From positions 8,504,479 to 8,568,478 of the forward strand of contig JAVDOI010000005.1 in the NCBI GenBank assembly GCA_032191485.1: DNA of 64,000 nucleotides, in the 5' to 3' direction. Of this stretch, positions 24,491 through 38,323 are shown piece after piece. The notes under the pieces are model-generated. The model did not search any database and had not been told where the DNA came from. It saw nothing but the letters and a program-made list of their open reading frames with translations. Every line of letters starts with the position of its first letter. Position 1 is the stretch's first letter. This DNA is from Leptoclinus maculatus. Lineage: Eukaryota; Chordata; Actinopteri; Perciformes; Stichaeidae. A program made the position numbers and the translations under genes.

Positions 24491-27400
24491 ATATATTTCT
24501 ATTTTATTCTTTACATTTTTAAATAATTTGTATTGATTATTTTATTTCATTAATTTCTTAGTTTATTTGTGACGTATCCAACGTTCTCACTGAGCTTTCT
24601 GTTACTATCGCCTTGTTTTTGCTGCTTTGACTGTCGAAGCACGTTGTGAACTCTGTTTTTAAAGGTGCTGTATGAATGAAGTTATTATTATTATCATTAT
24701 CACAGCTATTGAAAGGATAACTCCAGTTGTCATTCTCTCTCCAGTGTAAATAGCGAGGCTGTGTGTGTTGCGGACCGACAACCTAAAGAGTCACTAGAGA
24801 GCATCCTGATGGCACTGGATGATGACAAGTAAGGTTAACCAGGGATATGTTGCTTCAGTTCTCTAAAAAGTACAGCGTGGGACCACAGTTTGCATCTTTT
24901 TATCCTTTTTAGCCTGAAACCAAAGAAGGTGAAGTACCCCCCCCGACAGCTGTACATCTCTGCAAAAGAAGGAGAGCTCCAGAAGGTCCTTCATCTCCTG
25001 GGTAACTCGATGTGTTACTGGACACCAAGCAGCTCCACTTACAATCACTCAATGTATATTCTTTAGCATTTTTGTTCTCGCACTGATCGACCAAACTTTG
25101 TACATTGAAGTTGATGGGAAGGACCCCAACCTTTTGATGGAGGGCCCAAACAAAGGCACCCCTCTTCATGCAGCAGCTGCTGAGGGCCACCAGGAGATTT
25201 GCCACATGCTGGTCCAGGTGAGGAGACCCAGTTCACTACAGGCTGCACCTCAGTTCACCTCAGGCCTGTATGTATTGATCACGTGTGTCACAGTAGAAAC
25301 CCATGAACCTCAGAGACACATTTTAGTTTTGTATTTAACATGTTGCCAGTGTTTATTTACAGCCCAATACAAAACAGCTGCTTGGTCAATATTATTATGA
25401 GACTTAAGTCATTTTTATTCTGCATATATAACCTAGACAGGGTAGTCAGTAACTGCCTGTACACATGCAGTATATATGTGTGTCTGTCTGTACTAGTACT
25501 CCAACAGGAACTACAGTGCTTCATCATCATCTCTCCTTTGCTAGTGAGAAGGGTGCAGAACATGTGTGTGACCCTTTAAGTTGTTTTTAAAGGTAGCCCA
25601 TTAACACCCCGTTCTCAAGCTTAGTATGACGCAAGAGTTTACCCTCGTATGGGCTCGCTCCTATGATTGGTTCAAACTGGAGGAGACGTCTGATTGGCTC
25701 CAGATAATTCCCTGTTGAAAAATAAATGCTTTGAGCAAGTGTCTTGCTCAGGGACACTTCGACACATGACACGTCCCAGTCAAGGATTGAACCTTTGACC
25801 TTGCGGTTACCAGACAACCCTCTTAACCCAGGGAGCCACGGTCGCCCCCGTGACAACATTCACATGTGACAACATCCACATGTGACAACATCCACATGTT
25901 TTTGATGAAAGTTTCAAATCCTTTAAAACACATTAATTTGTGGATTTCTATTACATTTATTTAAAACAAGAATACATTTGTGAATCTGTGAATCTGTTTA
26001 CATTCATATATATTGCTCACTATTTTTGTGTGCATTGAAAAATATTTAGTAGATAAAATAAATTATATATAAATCCCAAAATACAATTGTGAATCTGTGT
26101 ACATTCATTGATATGGAGACTGATCTGACCCCATATAATGAAAGCAACATCAGACCATTAACGTATGATACGTTGAACTAAACTGGCGCCGTCCTCTGCT
26201 TTAGTTTGGAGTAAGCTAATTAAATCCCATGTGTTAAAGTGCAGTGGGCACCATGATAACTGTTGGTCCATGTCTTCATAAGTGGTAATGGGATGCTGTG
26301 TGTGTGCTGTAGGCTGGAGCCAACCTGGACATGTTTGATGAGCAGCAGAGGACGCCGCTGATGGCGGCCTGTGAAAACAGCCACCTGGACACAGTGAAGT
26401 ACCTGCTGAGAGCCGGAGCAGCCGTCGGCCACAAGGTGGGTCAGGTGTCTTCAGTCTCACTCTATCAACCTTCTGTACTACTCAACATCAATAGTGTTGC
26501 TTTTACCTCCTGAAAAACACATTGTTCGTGTTGACACATACTAAAAGAACCAAAACCAGTTTACATCGCCAGTTTTCTCAGAAGAAGAAAGAAAGAAGAA
26601 AGAAATGATACAATCAAGCTCAGCAAAAATTTAAAAGCAACAACATTTAAATGCAAAGCTTGTATGTCGTTCAGGACCATAAATGAAGACAAATCAACTG
26701 AAAATCAACAATAAGACATTCATCTTTCTGATGTGTGGTTCTCAAATGTTCCTCAGGCGGTGTCTATGAGTTACTACGGTAGTTGACTGTGGCTTGTAGG
26801 TTGTTGTCCCGATTCTGTTCAATGACTGTGCAACGTTGTTGGAGTTGTTTGGGACTAGCTTTGTGCAGCACGACTTTGGAGACAGGTTATAGTGGAGAAA
26901 TGGACATCTGATACTCGGCCAACGGCTCTAGTGGGCATTCCTGCAATGAGCATGATCAATGCAAGATATCCCAACATGTGTTTCCTCTGGGGCATGATGG
27001 ACGGCTGAGGAAACGGTCTTTAGCAGGTTCACAACAGCATCAGATGAAAAAATCAAGTCTGTAAAAACGTGTCTCATAGTGTGCAGAAAGAACCATGTGC
27101 TAATTGAATAGAAACAAAAGTGTTTCTTTGAAAATGTACTTTAATGCACATCACTCTTCTTTCTATCTCGCCATGTGGTTCTCTACACTGACGATTAGAG
27201 AAACAGTATAGTAACATATTATGGGACAGAAACCAGTGCAGCAACTACATCCACTTGGTCCCACACACACCTGACACACACATTTACCAACAATTCACTT
27301 CCACTTTGGTTTACACTGGTCTGTAAAAGCGTCTTTGGTTTATTTTGCTAAATGTTAAAGGGACCTTCAAAACAAATATGACCCCCTCCTGTAGGAAGAA

Positions 27401-30400
27401 ACAGCTGGCACAGCAGGTGTGTATATCAAACATTGAGATGGTGTGGAGAGACATGCTGAAATCATATGGTGAAGCCAACGCACTCCAGTATATTGGTTCA
27501 AATTGATAATTATTGCTATTCAGCCATGGTCACACAGTAAGACCAGATACTGTTTGGCAACACATGCATTACCATATTGTGCAAAGATATGGGAACTAGC
27601 AGTGTATGTTCTGGGTCAAAGTACTATACGGACAGTAAACAGGCGCTCTCACTCATTAAGGTAGAGCACATCTACTTCTGGGTCGCTGAGCAGAAGTCAG
27701 GCCAGAACTACAAGTAAATGAACAGATTGGTTCTGAAGTGATTTAAAAGGATTTGTAGCATTTGCCGATTTTCTCTCGAGTGTGCAGTAACTGTGAGTGG
27801 TCGAGACCTGTTGTAGTCATGTCATGTACAGACAGGCTGTCCTTTGACCTGCAGTCACAGTGCCTTCATCTGACAGACTGGAGTTAAATGAAAATAACTC
27901 AAATAAAATATATAACTAAGTCTGTTAACCACATCCTCTACATGGCATGTCAACTTACTGAGATGCTTTTTACATGTTATTATTTGTATTGGTACATTTC
28001 TGCATACAGCTCAGGTCTAAACAGACATCACCTATTACAGCTATAATACTCTACTGTCACAGCCACTTCACCGCCTCACATCCAAGTCGTGGACGTGGAT
28101 GTTTTGTGCTGACGTGGCGCTCTCGTCTCTCTCCCAGTGGGGAGTCCCAGTCCCAGTACAACAGTGCTCTGACGATACGTCAATGACAGCGACGCTAGTA
28201 GAGTCTTCTTGTTGTTGTGGGTCTGCTAGGCCTACCGCCGCTGACACGGCTGCATCTTTATGATGAAATATTCATCAGGTTGAAAAATGTGCAATTAAGG
28301 ACAGTTTGTCTGGTTCAGAAGACTTGGACCTCTTGTTTGAACACAGCGAAGCTCCTTTCTCACTAAACAAAAACCTACTAACGTCTGCCATTCCTGGGAC
28401 AAATGACTCTGCAGTAGTCCTGCAGAGCCATTAGTACCATTAGTACTCTGCAGTAGTCCTGCAGAGCCATTAATACCATTAGTACTCTCCAGTAGTCCTG
28501 CAGAGCCATTAGTACCATTAGTACTCTGCAGTAGTCCCAGGTATTTATCAGCAGAGATGGAAACATGGAGGACTTGACCCTCCTCCAGTGCAATGCTATG
28601 TGGCACACTTTGAAGTACAAATATACAATTAATATGCTGTCCTTTTAAGTCACAGACATTCAGACTCATTTGACCTCGCTGATCATTGTAAAACAGAAGG
28701 AAAATGGAACTCATCAAAACCATCTTTGTTAGTTTCTCAGCTACTCCATCAATCACCAACTCTGATTTGAGACTTTAATTCACTGAGTCAATGAATATTC
28801 GATTGGATATGGTTCAGTTATTATAGTCATGATGGCGTCTAGGTCGTTCTTATTGATTGGGGCTTGATAACGGCTTTCTACAGGGACCTATTAGGGAATG
28901 TAAGACATTTACAAATGTCAGCATGGAAGAGAAGAATAGAAGTTGAGCCATTGTTTACATTACAAAGTTGAGTCGAGCAGCTATGAATATAATGTAGTGG
29001 GGGAATGAACTAACGCTTCACTCTGATCCTCTTATGAAATGTACAACAGCCTGAACTGGGCTCTGGAGGGCTGGAGGTGATGAGGTATCTGAACCCACAC
29101 GCTCTACCTCATGTCCTGTTTCACAGTGTTGTGTAGTGAACGTCGAGGGAGAGATCATGACAACTCAAATGAGATGATAAAATCTGAACTAATGAAGTGC
29201 TCTCAGGTCACGAAGTGGTTGAACCCTCAATTTACCAGACACAACAACTGGGAAGTGCTTTAGGAACCGTAAGACCCCCGTAAGGACTGCGCCGACAAAC
29301 CTTTCCTCTTTTACAAGCATCTACTCTCCTGAGGCGACAGACGGAGAGTACCTTAATGTACCTTAATTGATGTGTGATGCTAAGCTAACAGAGACTGCTG
29401 TGACATGCTGGTTTTGGACCTTCTGTTGACCCCTCTCAAATACTATGATTCCTTGAGATCTAATCCACATCTGGAGTAGGTTAGGTTCTATTTATTCAAC
29501 TTAAATAATATGAATCATTTGGTAAGATCCTGCCTCATAGGTATTTTCATATATGCATCTTCTATGCCCCAGAGATTTTAGACTGGAATGATGCTGTTTT
29601 CTTTATTCTGTCGTCGTCCAACACTCCTCACATCACTGACTCGCTCTATAGAGAGTGTCTTTATACATTCATATTGTAAGCTTGAAGTTTAGCGAATCTG
29701 GAACAGTGAAAACATCAGTTTATAAATGGAATGTATGGTTCTGTCCATGATGACCACAGTTCTAGTCCATATAAAGTGCACGGTTACTCTCAACCAACGC
29801 TCAGACCACCAGCCTGATTGTCACCGACTGAACTGTTGAGTTAAATCTTATCCATTCATTTATTATGCATGTCGGTACACAAGACACATCTCCATATGTC
29901 TGTCTGTCATGCTATCGAGGTATATCTTTGTTGTATAATTGGTTCATTAATTCTATCACTGAATCGCTCAGTGATTTATATCAAACTGTCTGGTATATGG
30001 AAGAATTAAATAGACTATCGGCAACTAGTATTAACGTGTAAATGAAAGAATCAAGACAGCTGTTAGGACTAAACCCTGCACCACTGTCCAAGAAGAAGGA
30101 CAGAACCTGAAGGAGCCTTCTCTTTTCTCTGGTTCTAATAAACTTAAAATATGAATAAGAGCTTTGAATCGGCTCTGCCTCTTGTTGTGTTCCTGACCCG
30201 TCTGTGTGCTGCAGCTCCAACCTGCAACGCTGCAACGTACTGAAGATTTGTTCAAAGACAAAGAGACTAAAACCAGATTCTAATGACCCCTAATGACCCC
30301 TACAAGGGGTCCAAACCAACTGCTTTCAGACATTCAGCTTAACCTCCTCCTGCCCATCACAACAATATGAAATATAAAATAATCTTAGTTAATAAGATAC

Positions 30401-33400
30401 CCTCAGATAGAGATGTGATGAACAGATCAATGAGATTTAGACCTTATTAACGTCAAACAAATGTAATCGATAGACATCGATTAAAGATGTGAGTCACTGA
30501 ATCTCCCGGGTCACATGTAATCCTCTTCGTCATATTCTTTATTCACTTCATTCATTTGTACTTTTTATCGTTTATTGATTTATTTTCTGTTTAGTTGTGT
30601 AGTTAGTCTAATAAATATTCATCTATAAAGAACCTGATCATTTGATTTGTGTGTATATGAAATAATAGGTCCCTGTACACCTTGAGAAGAACTCCGTAGC
30701 AACCCTGAGATTAAGATTGAATTGATTAATATCACATTTTTAAGTTTTCCCTATTTTCCAAAATTGGGTGACGTCCTGAATTTAATCTAATGTTAAATTC
30801 TGTTACTGAACTTGATGGTGTCTTATAGCAGAAGCTGAGTACCATCATCTTTTTTGTACTAATTGATGGGTTTATGCTTCATAATGGAGTTATTGATAAT
30901 GTTACATGTTTTGATATTTCATTATTATTGATTAAATCTGCTACAAGCGATACCGCTACAGTTCATGTGAATCATGTTGTCATCCCAGGATATCATTGGT
31001 TTCACCTGTCTGCATCTGGCAGCTAAACTGGGACATTGTGATATTGTTCATCATCTGCTCTCCAAAGCATCCAAATACGTCAACTGTCAGGTAGAGTCAC
31101 ACACTGCTAACAGCTCATGTTGTACTATGTCATTAATATTCATATGCTAGTATACATCTTTGCACGGGATTAACAGCCTGTGTCTGTGCAGGACGACGGG
31201 GGATGGACTCCCATCACCTGGGCCATTGAGTACAAGCACAAGGAGCTGGTCCACCTGCTGCTGGCCAGAGGGGCCGATGTGAACATCAGGGACAAGGTCA
31301 GTGCCCAGGGTACGCTGTTCACTGTAACACGTGCCCCACCCACACACACACACACACACAACATAATACTGTTCGCATACAGCATTGCAGCTCATCGAGG
31401 TCGACTCTCTGTTGGAAAAATTCACTCGAGACCGGTTGAAAATCATTAATCACAGGACATTTATTCTTTGCAAAGAAGGAGACAGAGTTGATCCACATAC
31501 AGGATATGTACATCAAGGCCGCTCGGAGTTCTGACTCTGAGCTTCTGATATTTATACTGAGTAAACAACATGCAATGTGCTGGCACATGATTGGTTTACA
31601 ATGAGGTCTTCGTCACAAAAGGTGACACACACACACACACACACAAAATGGCGTCCACGCCATGTAGTCTGAGAAGAGTGTCTGCAACTTCTGGCACAAA
31701 GGTCTCAACACTTCTACAGTTCTTATTATCATTCCAATTCGGGACATTCTGCTCTCAGCAGACTAAACATCTGTAGAACCTAATGTCAGACTGTTCACAC
31801 ACACACATTCACATGAGGACACCAGACTTTGTAAGCACACATATTATAATTAGTCATTTAGATTTTTTGACCCCAACACTCTCTGACCAGTGTGATCTCA
31901 TGGATGCATAATGTTTCATACCTGTTGCCGGCTGTCGCTCAGAGGTAGAGCGGGTTGTCCTCCGAATCGGCTCCTTCACTCCACATGTCAAAGCATCCTT
32001 GGGCAAGATACTCAACCCCAAAGTTCTCCCGAAGGCTGTGCCATCGGTGTGTGAATGATTGGATTAGATCCTGATGGGCAGGTGGCTCCTTGTATGGTAG
32101 CCTCTGCCATCAGTGTGTGAATGGGTGTGAATGGGTGAATGATGACCGTGTTAAAGAGCTTTGAGTGGTCAGAAGAGAAAGGAGCTAAATAAATCAATTC
32201 AAGTCCAGTTACTAATGTAGTCAGAGGTCACTGTGACCTTGCCTTAACTCGTATGCTTATTATGTCAATTTCATACAAATGTCTAGTGTGATAAAAACAA
32301 ATGGATGTAAAGTGCAACATGACTGAGTGACATTACAGCACAGCCCACTGGGAACCAGTGGGGCATTGGGAGCTATGTCGGCTTCTTTTATGTGATAAAA
32401 AGATTTCTACTTCAGTCAGAAAGATATCCCAGCATTCATAACCCTATCATTGTGCTGTATACCATCATTACAATACCCTTTGATTTAAGTAAATGCTACT
32501 TTAAGTGATCAAATACAAGATTGGGTCTCATCCAAGGACCACTGATACAGACCACAGAGAGTTGTTTTTAGTGACCGTAAGCACAGCGACTGAGAATGAC
32601 CACGGGTACATCCCAAGTCTCTTAATTGCATCCCCGTTTCCCTCACTTGCGTCCTTTCCTTGCGTCTTAGTCCAAGGAAACCATGCGAGGAGAGAGGAAA
32701 CGAGGAAATATGTTTTAAGAGACATGAGACGTCCTTTCCTCAGTTGCGTCACGTGAAGCGACGTCTGTTTCTGATGACGGAGGATCAGCTGATCACAGCT
32801 GGATCAGCTGTTAGTCGGCTTTAACAGCTGGAGAGACTTAAGAGAAGTTTGTGTCTGTTCACATGATCACTGTACTTAATAATAGTAACTAATAATACTA
32901 ATAACTAATAAAGACACAGTTATCATCACTGTACTTAATAATAGTAACTAATAATACTAATAACTAATAAAGACACACAGTTATCATCACTGTACTTAAT
33001 AATAGTAACTAATAATACTAATAACTAATAAAGACACAGTTATCATCACTGTACTTAATAATAGTAACTAATAATACTAATAACTAATAAAGACACAGTT
33101 ATCATCACTGTACTTAATAATAGTAACTAATAATACTAATAACTAATAAAGACACAGTCATCATCACTGTACTTAATAATAGTAACTAATAATACTAATA
33201 ACTAATAAAGACACAGTTATCATCACTGTACTTAATAATAGTAACTAATAATACTAATAACTAATAAAGACAGTTATCATCACTGTACTTAATAATAGTA
33301 ACTAATAATACTAATAACTAATAAAGACACAGTTATCATCACTGTACTTAATAATAGTAACTAATAATACTAATAACTAATAAAGACACACAGTTATCAT

Positions 33401-36400
33401 CACTGTACTTAATAATAGTAACTAATAATACTAATAACTAATAAAGACACAGTTATCATCACTGTACTTAATAATAGTATCTAATAATACTAATAACTAA
33501 TAAAGACACAGTTATCATCACTGTACTTAATAATAGTAACTAATAATACTAATAACTAATAAAGACACACAGTCATCATCACTGTACTTAATAATAGTAA
33601 CTAATAATACTAATAACTAATAAAGACACAGTTATCATCACTGTACTTAATAATAGTAACTAATAATACTAATAACTAATAAAGACACAGTTATCATCAC
33701 TGTACTTAATAATAGTATCTAATAATACTAATAACTAATAAAGACACAGTTATCATCACTGTACTTAATAATAGTAACTAATAATACTAATAACTAATAA
33801 AGACACACAGTTATCATCACTGTACTTAATAATACTAATAACTAATAAAGACACAGTTATCATCACTGTATTTAATAATAGTAACTAATAATACTAATAA
33901 CTAATAAAGACACAGTCATCATCACTGTACTTAATAATAGTAACTAATAATACTAATAACTAATAAAGACACACAGTTATCATCACTGTACTTAATAATA
34001 GTAACTAATAATACTAATAACGAATAAAGACACAGTCATCATCACTGTACTTAATAATAGTAACTAATAATACTAATAACTAATAAAGACACAGTTATCA
34101 TCACTGTACTTAATAATAGTAACTAATAATACTAATAACTAATAAAGACACACAGTTATCATCACTGTACTTAATAATAGTAACTAATAATACTAATAAC
34201 TAATAAAGACACAGTTATCATCACTGTACTTAATAATAGTAACTAATAATACTAATAACTAATAAAGACACACAGTTATCATCACTGTACTTAATAATAG
34301 TAACTAATAATACTAATAACTAATAAAGACACAGTTATCATCACTGTACTTAATAATAGTAACTAATAATACTAATAACTAATAAAGACACAGTTATCAT
34401 CACTGTACTTAATAATAGTAACTAATAATACTAATAACTAATAAAGACACACAGTTATCATCACTGTACTTAATAATAGTAACTAATAATACTAATAACT
34501 AATAAAGACACAGTAATCATCACTGTACTTAATAATAGTAACTAATAATACTAATAGCTAATAAAGACACAGTTATCATCACTGTACTTAATAATAGTAA
34601 CTAATAATACTAATAACTAATAAAGACACAGTTATCATCACTGTACTTAATAATAGTAACTAATAATACTAATAACTAATAAAGACACAGTTATCATCAC
34701 TGTACTTAATAATAGTAACTAATAATACTAATAACTAATAAAGACACAGTTATCATCACTGTACTTAATAATAGTAACTAATAATACTAATAACTAATAA
34801 AGACACACAGTTATCATCACTGTACTTAATAATAGTAACTAATAATACTAATAACTAATAAAGACACACAGTTATCATCACTGTACTTAATAATAGTAAC
34901 TAATAATACTAATAACTAATAAAGACACAGTTATCATCACTGTACTTAATAATAGTAACTAATAATACTAATAACTAATAAAGACACACAGTTATCATCA
35001 CTGTACTTAATAATAGTAACTAATAATACTAATAACTAATAAAGACACAGTTATCATCACTGTACTTAATAATAGTAACTAATAATACTAATAACTAATA
35101 AAGACACACAGTTATCATCACTGTACTTAATAATAGTAACTAATAATACTAATAACTAATAAAGACACAGTTATCATCACTGTACTTAATAATAGTAACT
35201 AATAATACTAATAACTAATAAAGACACAGTTATCATCACTGTACTTAATAATAGTAACTAATAATACTAATAACTAATAAAGACAGTTATCTTCACTGTA
35301 CTTAATAATAGTAACTAATAATAATAATAACTAATAAAGACAGTTATCATCACTGTACTTAATAATAGTAACTAATAATACTAATAACTAATAAAGACAG
35401 TTATCATCACTGTACTTAATAATAGTAACTAATAATAATAATAACTAATAAAGACAGTTATCATCACTGTACTTAATAATAGTAACTAATAATACTAATA
35501 ACTAATAAAGACAGTTATCATCACTGTACTTAATAATAGTAACTAATAATAATAATAACTAATAAACACAGTTATCATCACTGTAGAGGTGTTTCTCTCT
35601 GTAGTCTGTTACCTCTTTAACAAACTGTATTGGGTATTTATACACAGTCTGTGGTATTTATACTGTGTTCTGTGTCCTCCATATAAGTACAGGACCGACA
35701 GAATGCGATCGTCTTATTGATGAATTATTTGCGTCTGTACGTTTTTAAATTGTGACTGTGACGTCATTATTAAATAACCCAGAATATGATTATTGTTTCT
35801 CTTAAATGATAAAACTCATCAAACACTCAGGAATGATCAACCTCACGTGACTGAATGAAATGATGATAAATGATGTAAAAAGCTCTTTCTCACTTTAATT
35901 GTTTCATAATAAAGTTATTGAGGGAAACATCAGATCATGAAAACACAAATCTTCATAATAAATGAAGAAAGTTGTTTGTGGTCCTTTTGTTGTTCAGACT
36001 ACAATGAACAATATTTAAACCAGACGGTGAATCATAAAACTAATCAAATATAAACTAGAGTTTAATCTGATCTGTCTTCACTCTGGTGTGAAACTCAGTC
36101 AGTCAGTCCGATCGTGGGTCCTCGCTCATGGCTCCTCAGAGCAGAATTAAGAGCTTTGGGACGGCCGTCAATATGGCGGCGCAGAACAACTTCATGTTTA
36201 ATGGAGGAGCGAGGAAATGACAAATAAGAGACTTGGGATGTACCCTAAGTGACTTGGGATGTACCCTAAGAGACTTGGGATGTACCCTAAGAGACTTGGG
36301 ATGTACCCTAAGAGACTTGGGATGTACCCTAAGAGACTTGGGATGTACCATAAGAGACTTGGGATGTACCCTAAGAGACTTGGGATGTACCCTAAGAGAC

Positions 36401-38280
36401 TTGGGATGTACCCTAAGAGACTTGGGATGTACCATAAGAGACTTGGGATGTACCCTAAGAGACTTGGGATGTACCCTAAGAGACTTGGGATGTACCCTAA
36501 GAGACTTGGGATGTACCCTAAGAGACTTGGGATGTACCCTAAGAGACTTGGGATGTACCCTAAGAGACTTGGGATGTACCATAAGAGACTTGGGATGTAC
36601 CCTAAGAGACTTGGGATGTACCCTAAGAGACTTGGGATGTACCCTAAGAGACTTGGGATGTACCCTAAGAGACTTGGGATGTACCCTAAGAGACTTGGGA
36701 TGTACCATAAGAGACTTGGGATGTACCCTAAGAGACTTGGGATGTACCCTAAGAGACTTGGGATGTACCATAAGAGACTTGGGATGTACCCTAAGAGACT
36801 TGGGATGTACCATAAGAGACTTGGGATGTACCCTAAGAGACTTGGGATGTACCCTAAGAGACTTGGGATGTACCACTCTCTCCAATCAAGCCACAATTCA
36901 AACTATTGCCTTGGCAGTCACGTGCCTATTTCTCTCTCTAGGACAGGAAGTAGAAAACAAGTTAAAAACATCAATAAAGAGAAAGAAAAGGGGCTGCTCA
37001 GTGTCCTGTTTGCAGTTTTTCTAAAAGACGCACTATTTATTTATTTATTCAGAAGATTCTGTCTGGTTTACTTTTGGCCTCACGTTCATTGTTCGAGGAC
37101 TCGTTTCATTCATGGTGAAGATAGTAGTTGTGAAAGTGCCATACTAGTTCAATGTGTCTGTTTAAAGTCTCCCACAGTACTTATTGATATGGATATGTAC
37201 ATTGTTGATTTCATGTGATGGATGTAGGGCAGCCTATTGGAGGCCATTTAGACATGATGAGGTTCGGACCCTTACTTTAATGACTGGACCTCTTCATTTG
37301 AATTAAAAACCTGTTTTACACCAATATTGAGATTAAGTATGCAATTTCTATCTTCTGGATTATTATTATTATGTTCAAAACTTTCTGCACATTCAAAGTG
37401 TCCCCCCCATACCTCGAAGAGGTATATTTTAAAGTCACAAGGTTCCCAAAGTTTAGGAGCTGCTAACCACCTATCAAAGTCAGATGATATCCAGGGGGGT
37501 GGATATCAACGACTGTCTCGATCATTTTGGAAGCTTTGAACGTGTGCATTTAGTGTGGATCCGACAAAGGAGAGTTATTTTCTTTCTACGGCTGCAGTGA
37601 AGAGAGCCCTGTGCTGACCTCTTCTCCGCTCCCTGTTCAGGAGGAGAACGTCTGCCTGCACTGGGCGGCCCTTTCGGGCTGCGATGACATCGCCCTGGCT
37701 CTGCTGGAGGCTCGATGTGACCTCAACGCTGTCAACGTTCACGGTGACTCGGTGCTTCATGTTGCTGCCAGAGAAAACCACCTGGAGTGTGTGATGTAAG
37801 TGTGGAATCTGGGTTACACTGACCTGTATCAACTTCAGATCGGTTACTGTTGATAAGAGATAAATACTATGCATGAACATTGTAAATACTTAAGTCATTT
37901 GAATGATCACATTCAGTTAGTCATGTTGAATATGCTTTTATTATCTGTGCCTAGTACTGGTGATATTGGTCTAGCTTCAACGCCCCATATTGGTGGATCC
38001 ATCAAGATTTGTGAAAACAGTTTTTCCTGCTGTGTTGTATTGTTGTTGAGTTACACATTACACAAAAAGCTTTTGTAACCCGAGTCACCGGACTTTGAAC
38101 TCGTCCACCTGCAGGTTGTTACTGTCTCGTGGAGCTGACATCACTCAGAAGAACAAGGAGGGAGAGAATGCTCTGGACTGCTGCGTCTACGGCTCCAAGG
38201 TGTGGACGGCCCTGAACACCAACAAGAAGCTGACTGATGCCCGGAGAGGCAGGGACAGTCATGGAGACCGAGTGCTCAGC

Positions 38281-38323
<43 letters not shown>

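Larger units (their letters stand above)
32604..36874. mobile_element. non-autonomous DNA transposon with terminal inverted repeats and two internal arrays
   Basis: The left end 32604-32624 (gggtacatcccaagtc...) is the exact reverse complement of the repeat unit at the right end (...gacttgggatgtaccc). Between them are a 59-bp array and about 600 bp of unique sequence containing gtcaatatggcggcgcagaa. No transposase was seen. The superfamily is unassigned. Confidence 0.75.

Noticed and set aside
9436..35585. CRISPR-like arrays
   Set aside because: Units are contiguous without unique spacers, and the window is vertebrate.
36136..37218. Four overlapping ORFs of 230-320 codons on both strands
   Set aside because: All are read-throughs of the 21-bp array; the flanking sequence shows no protein family.
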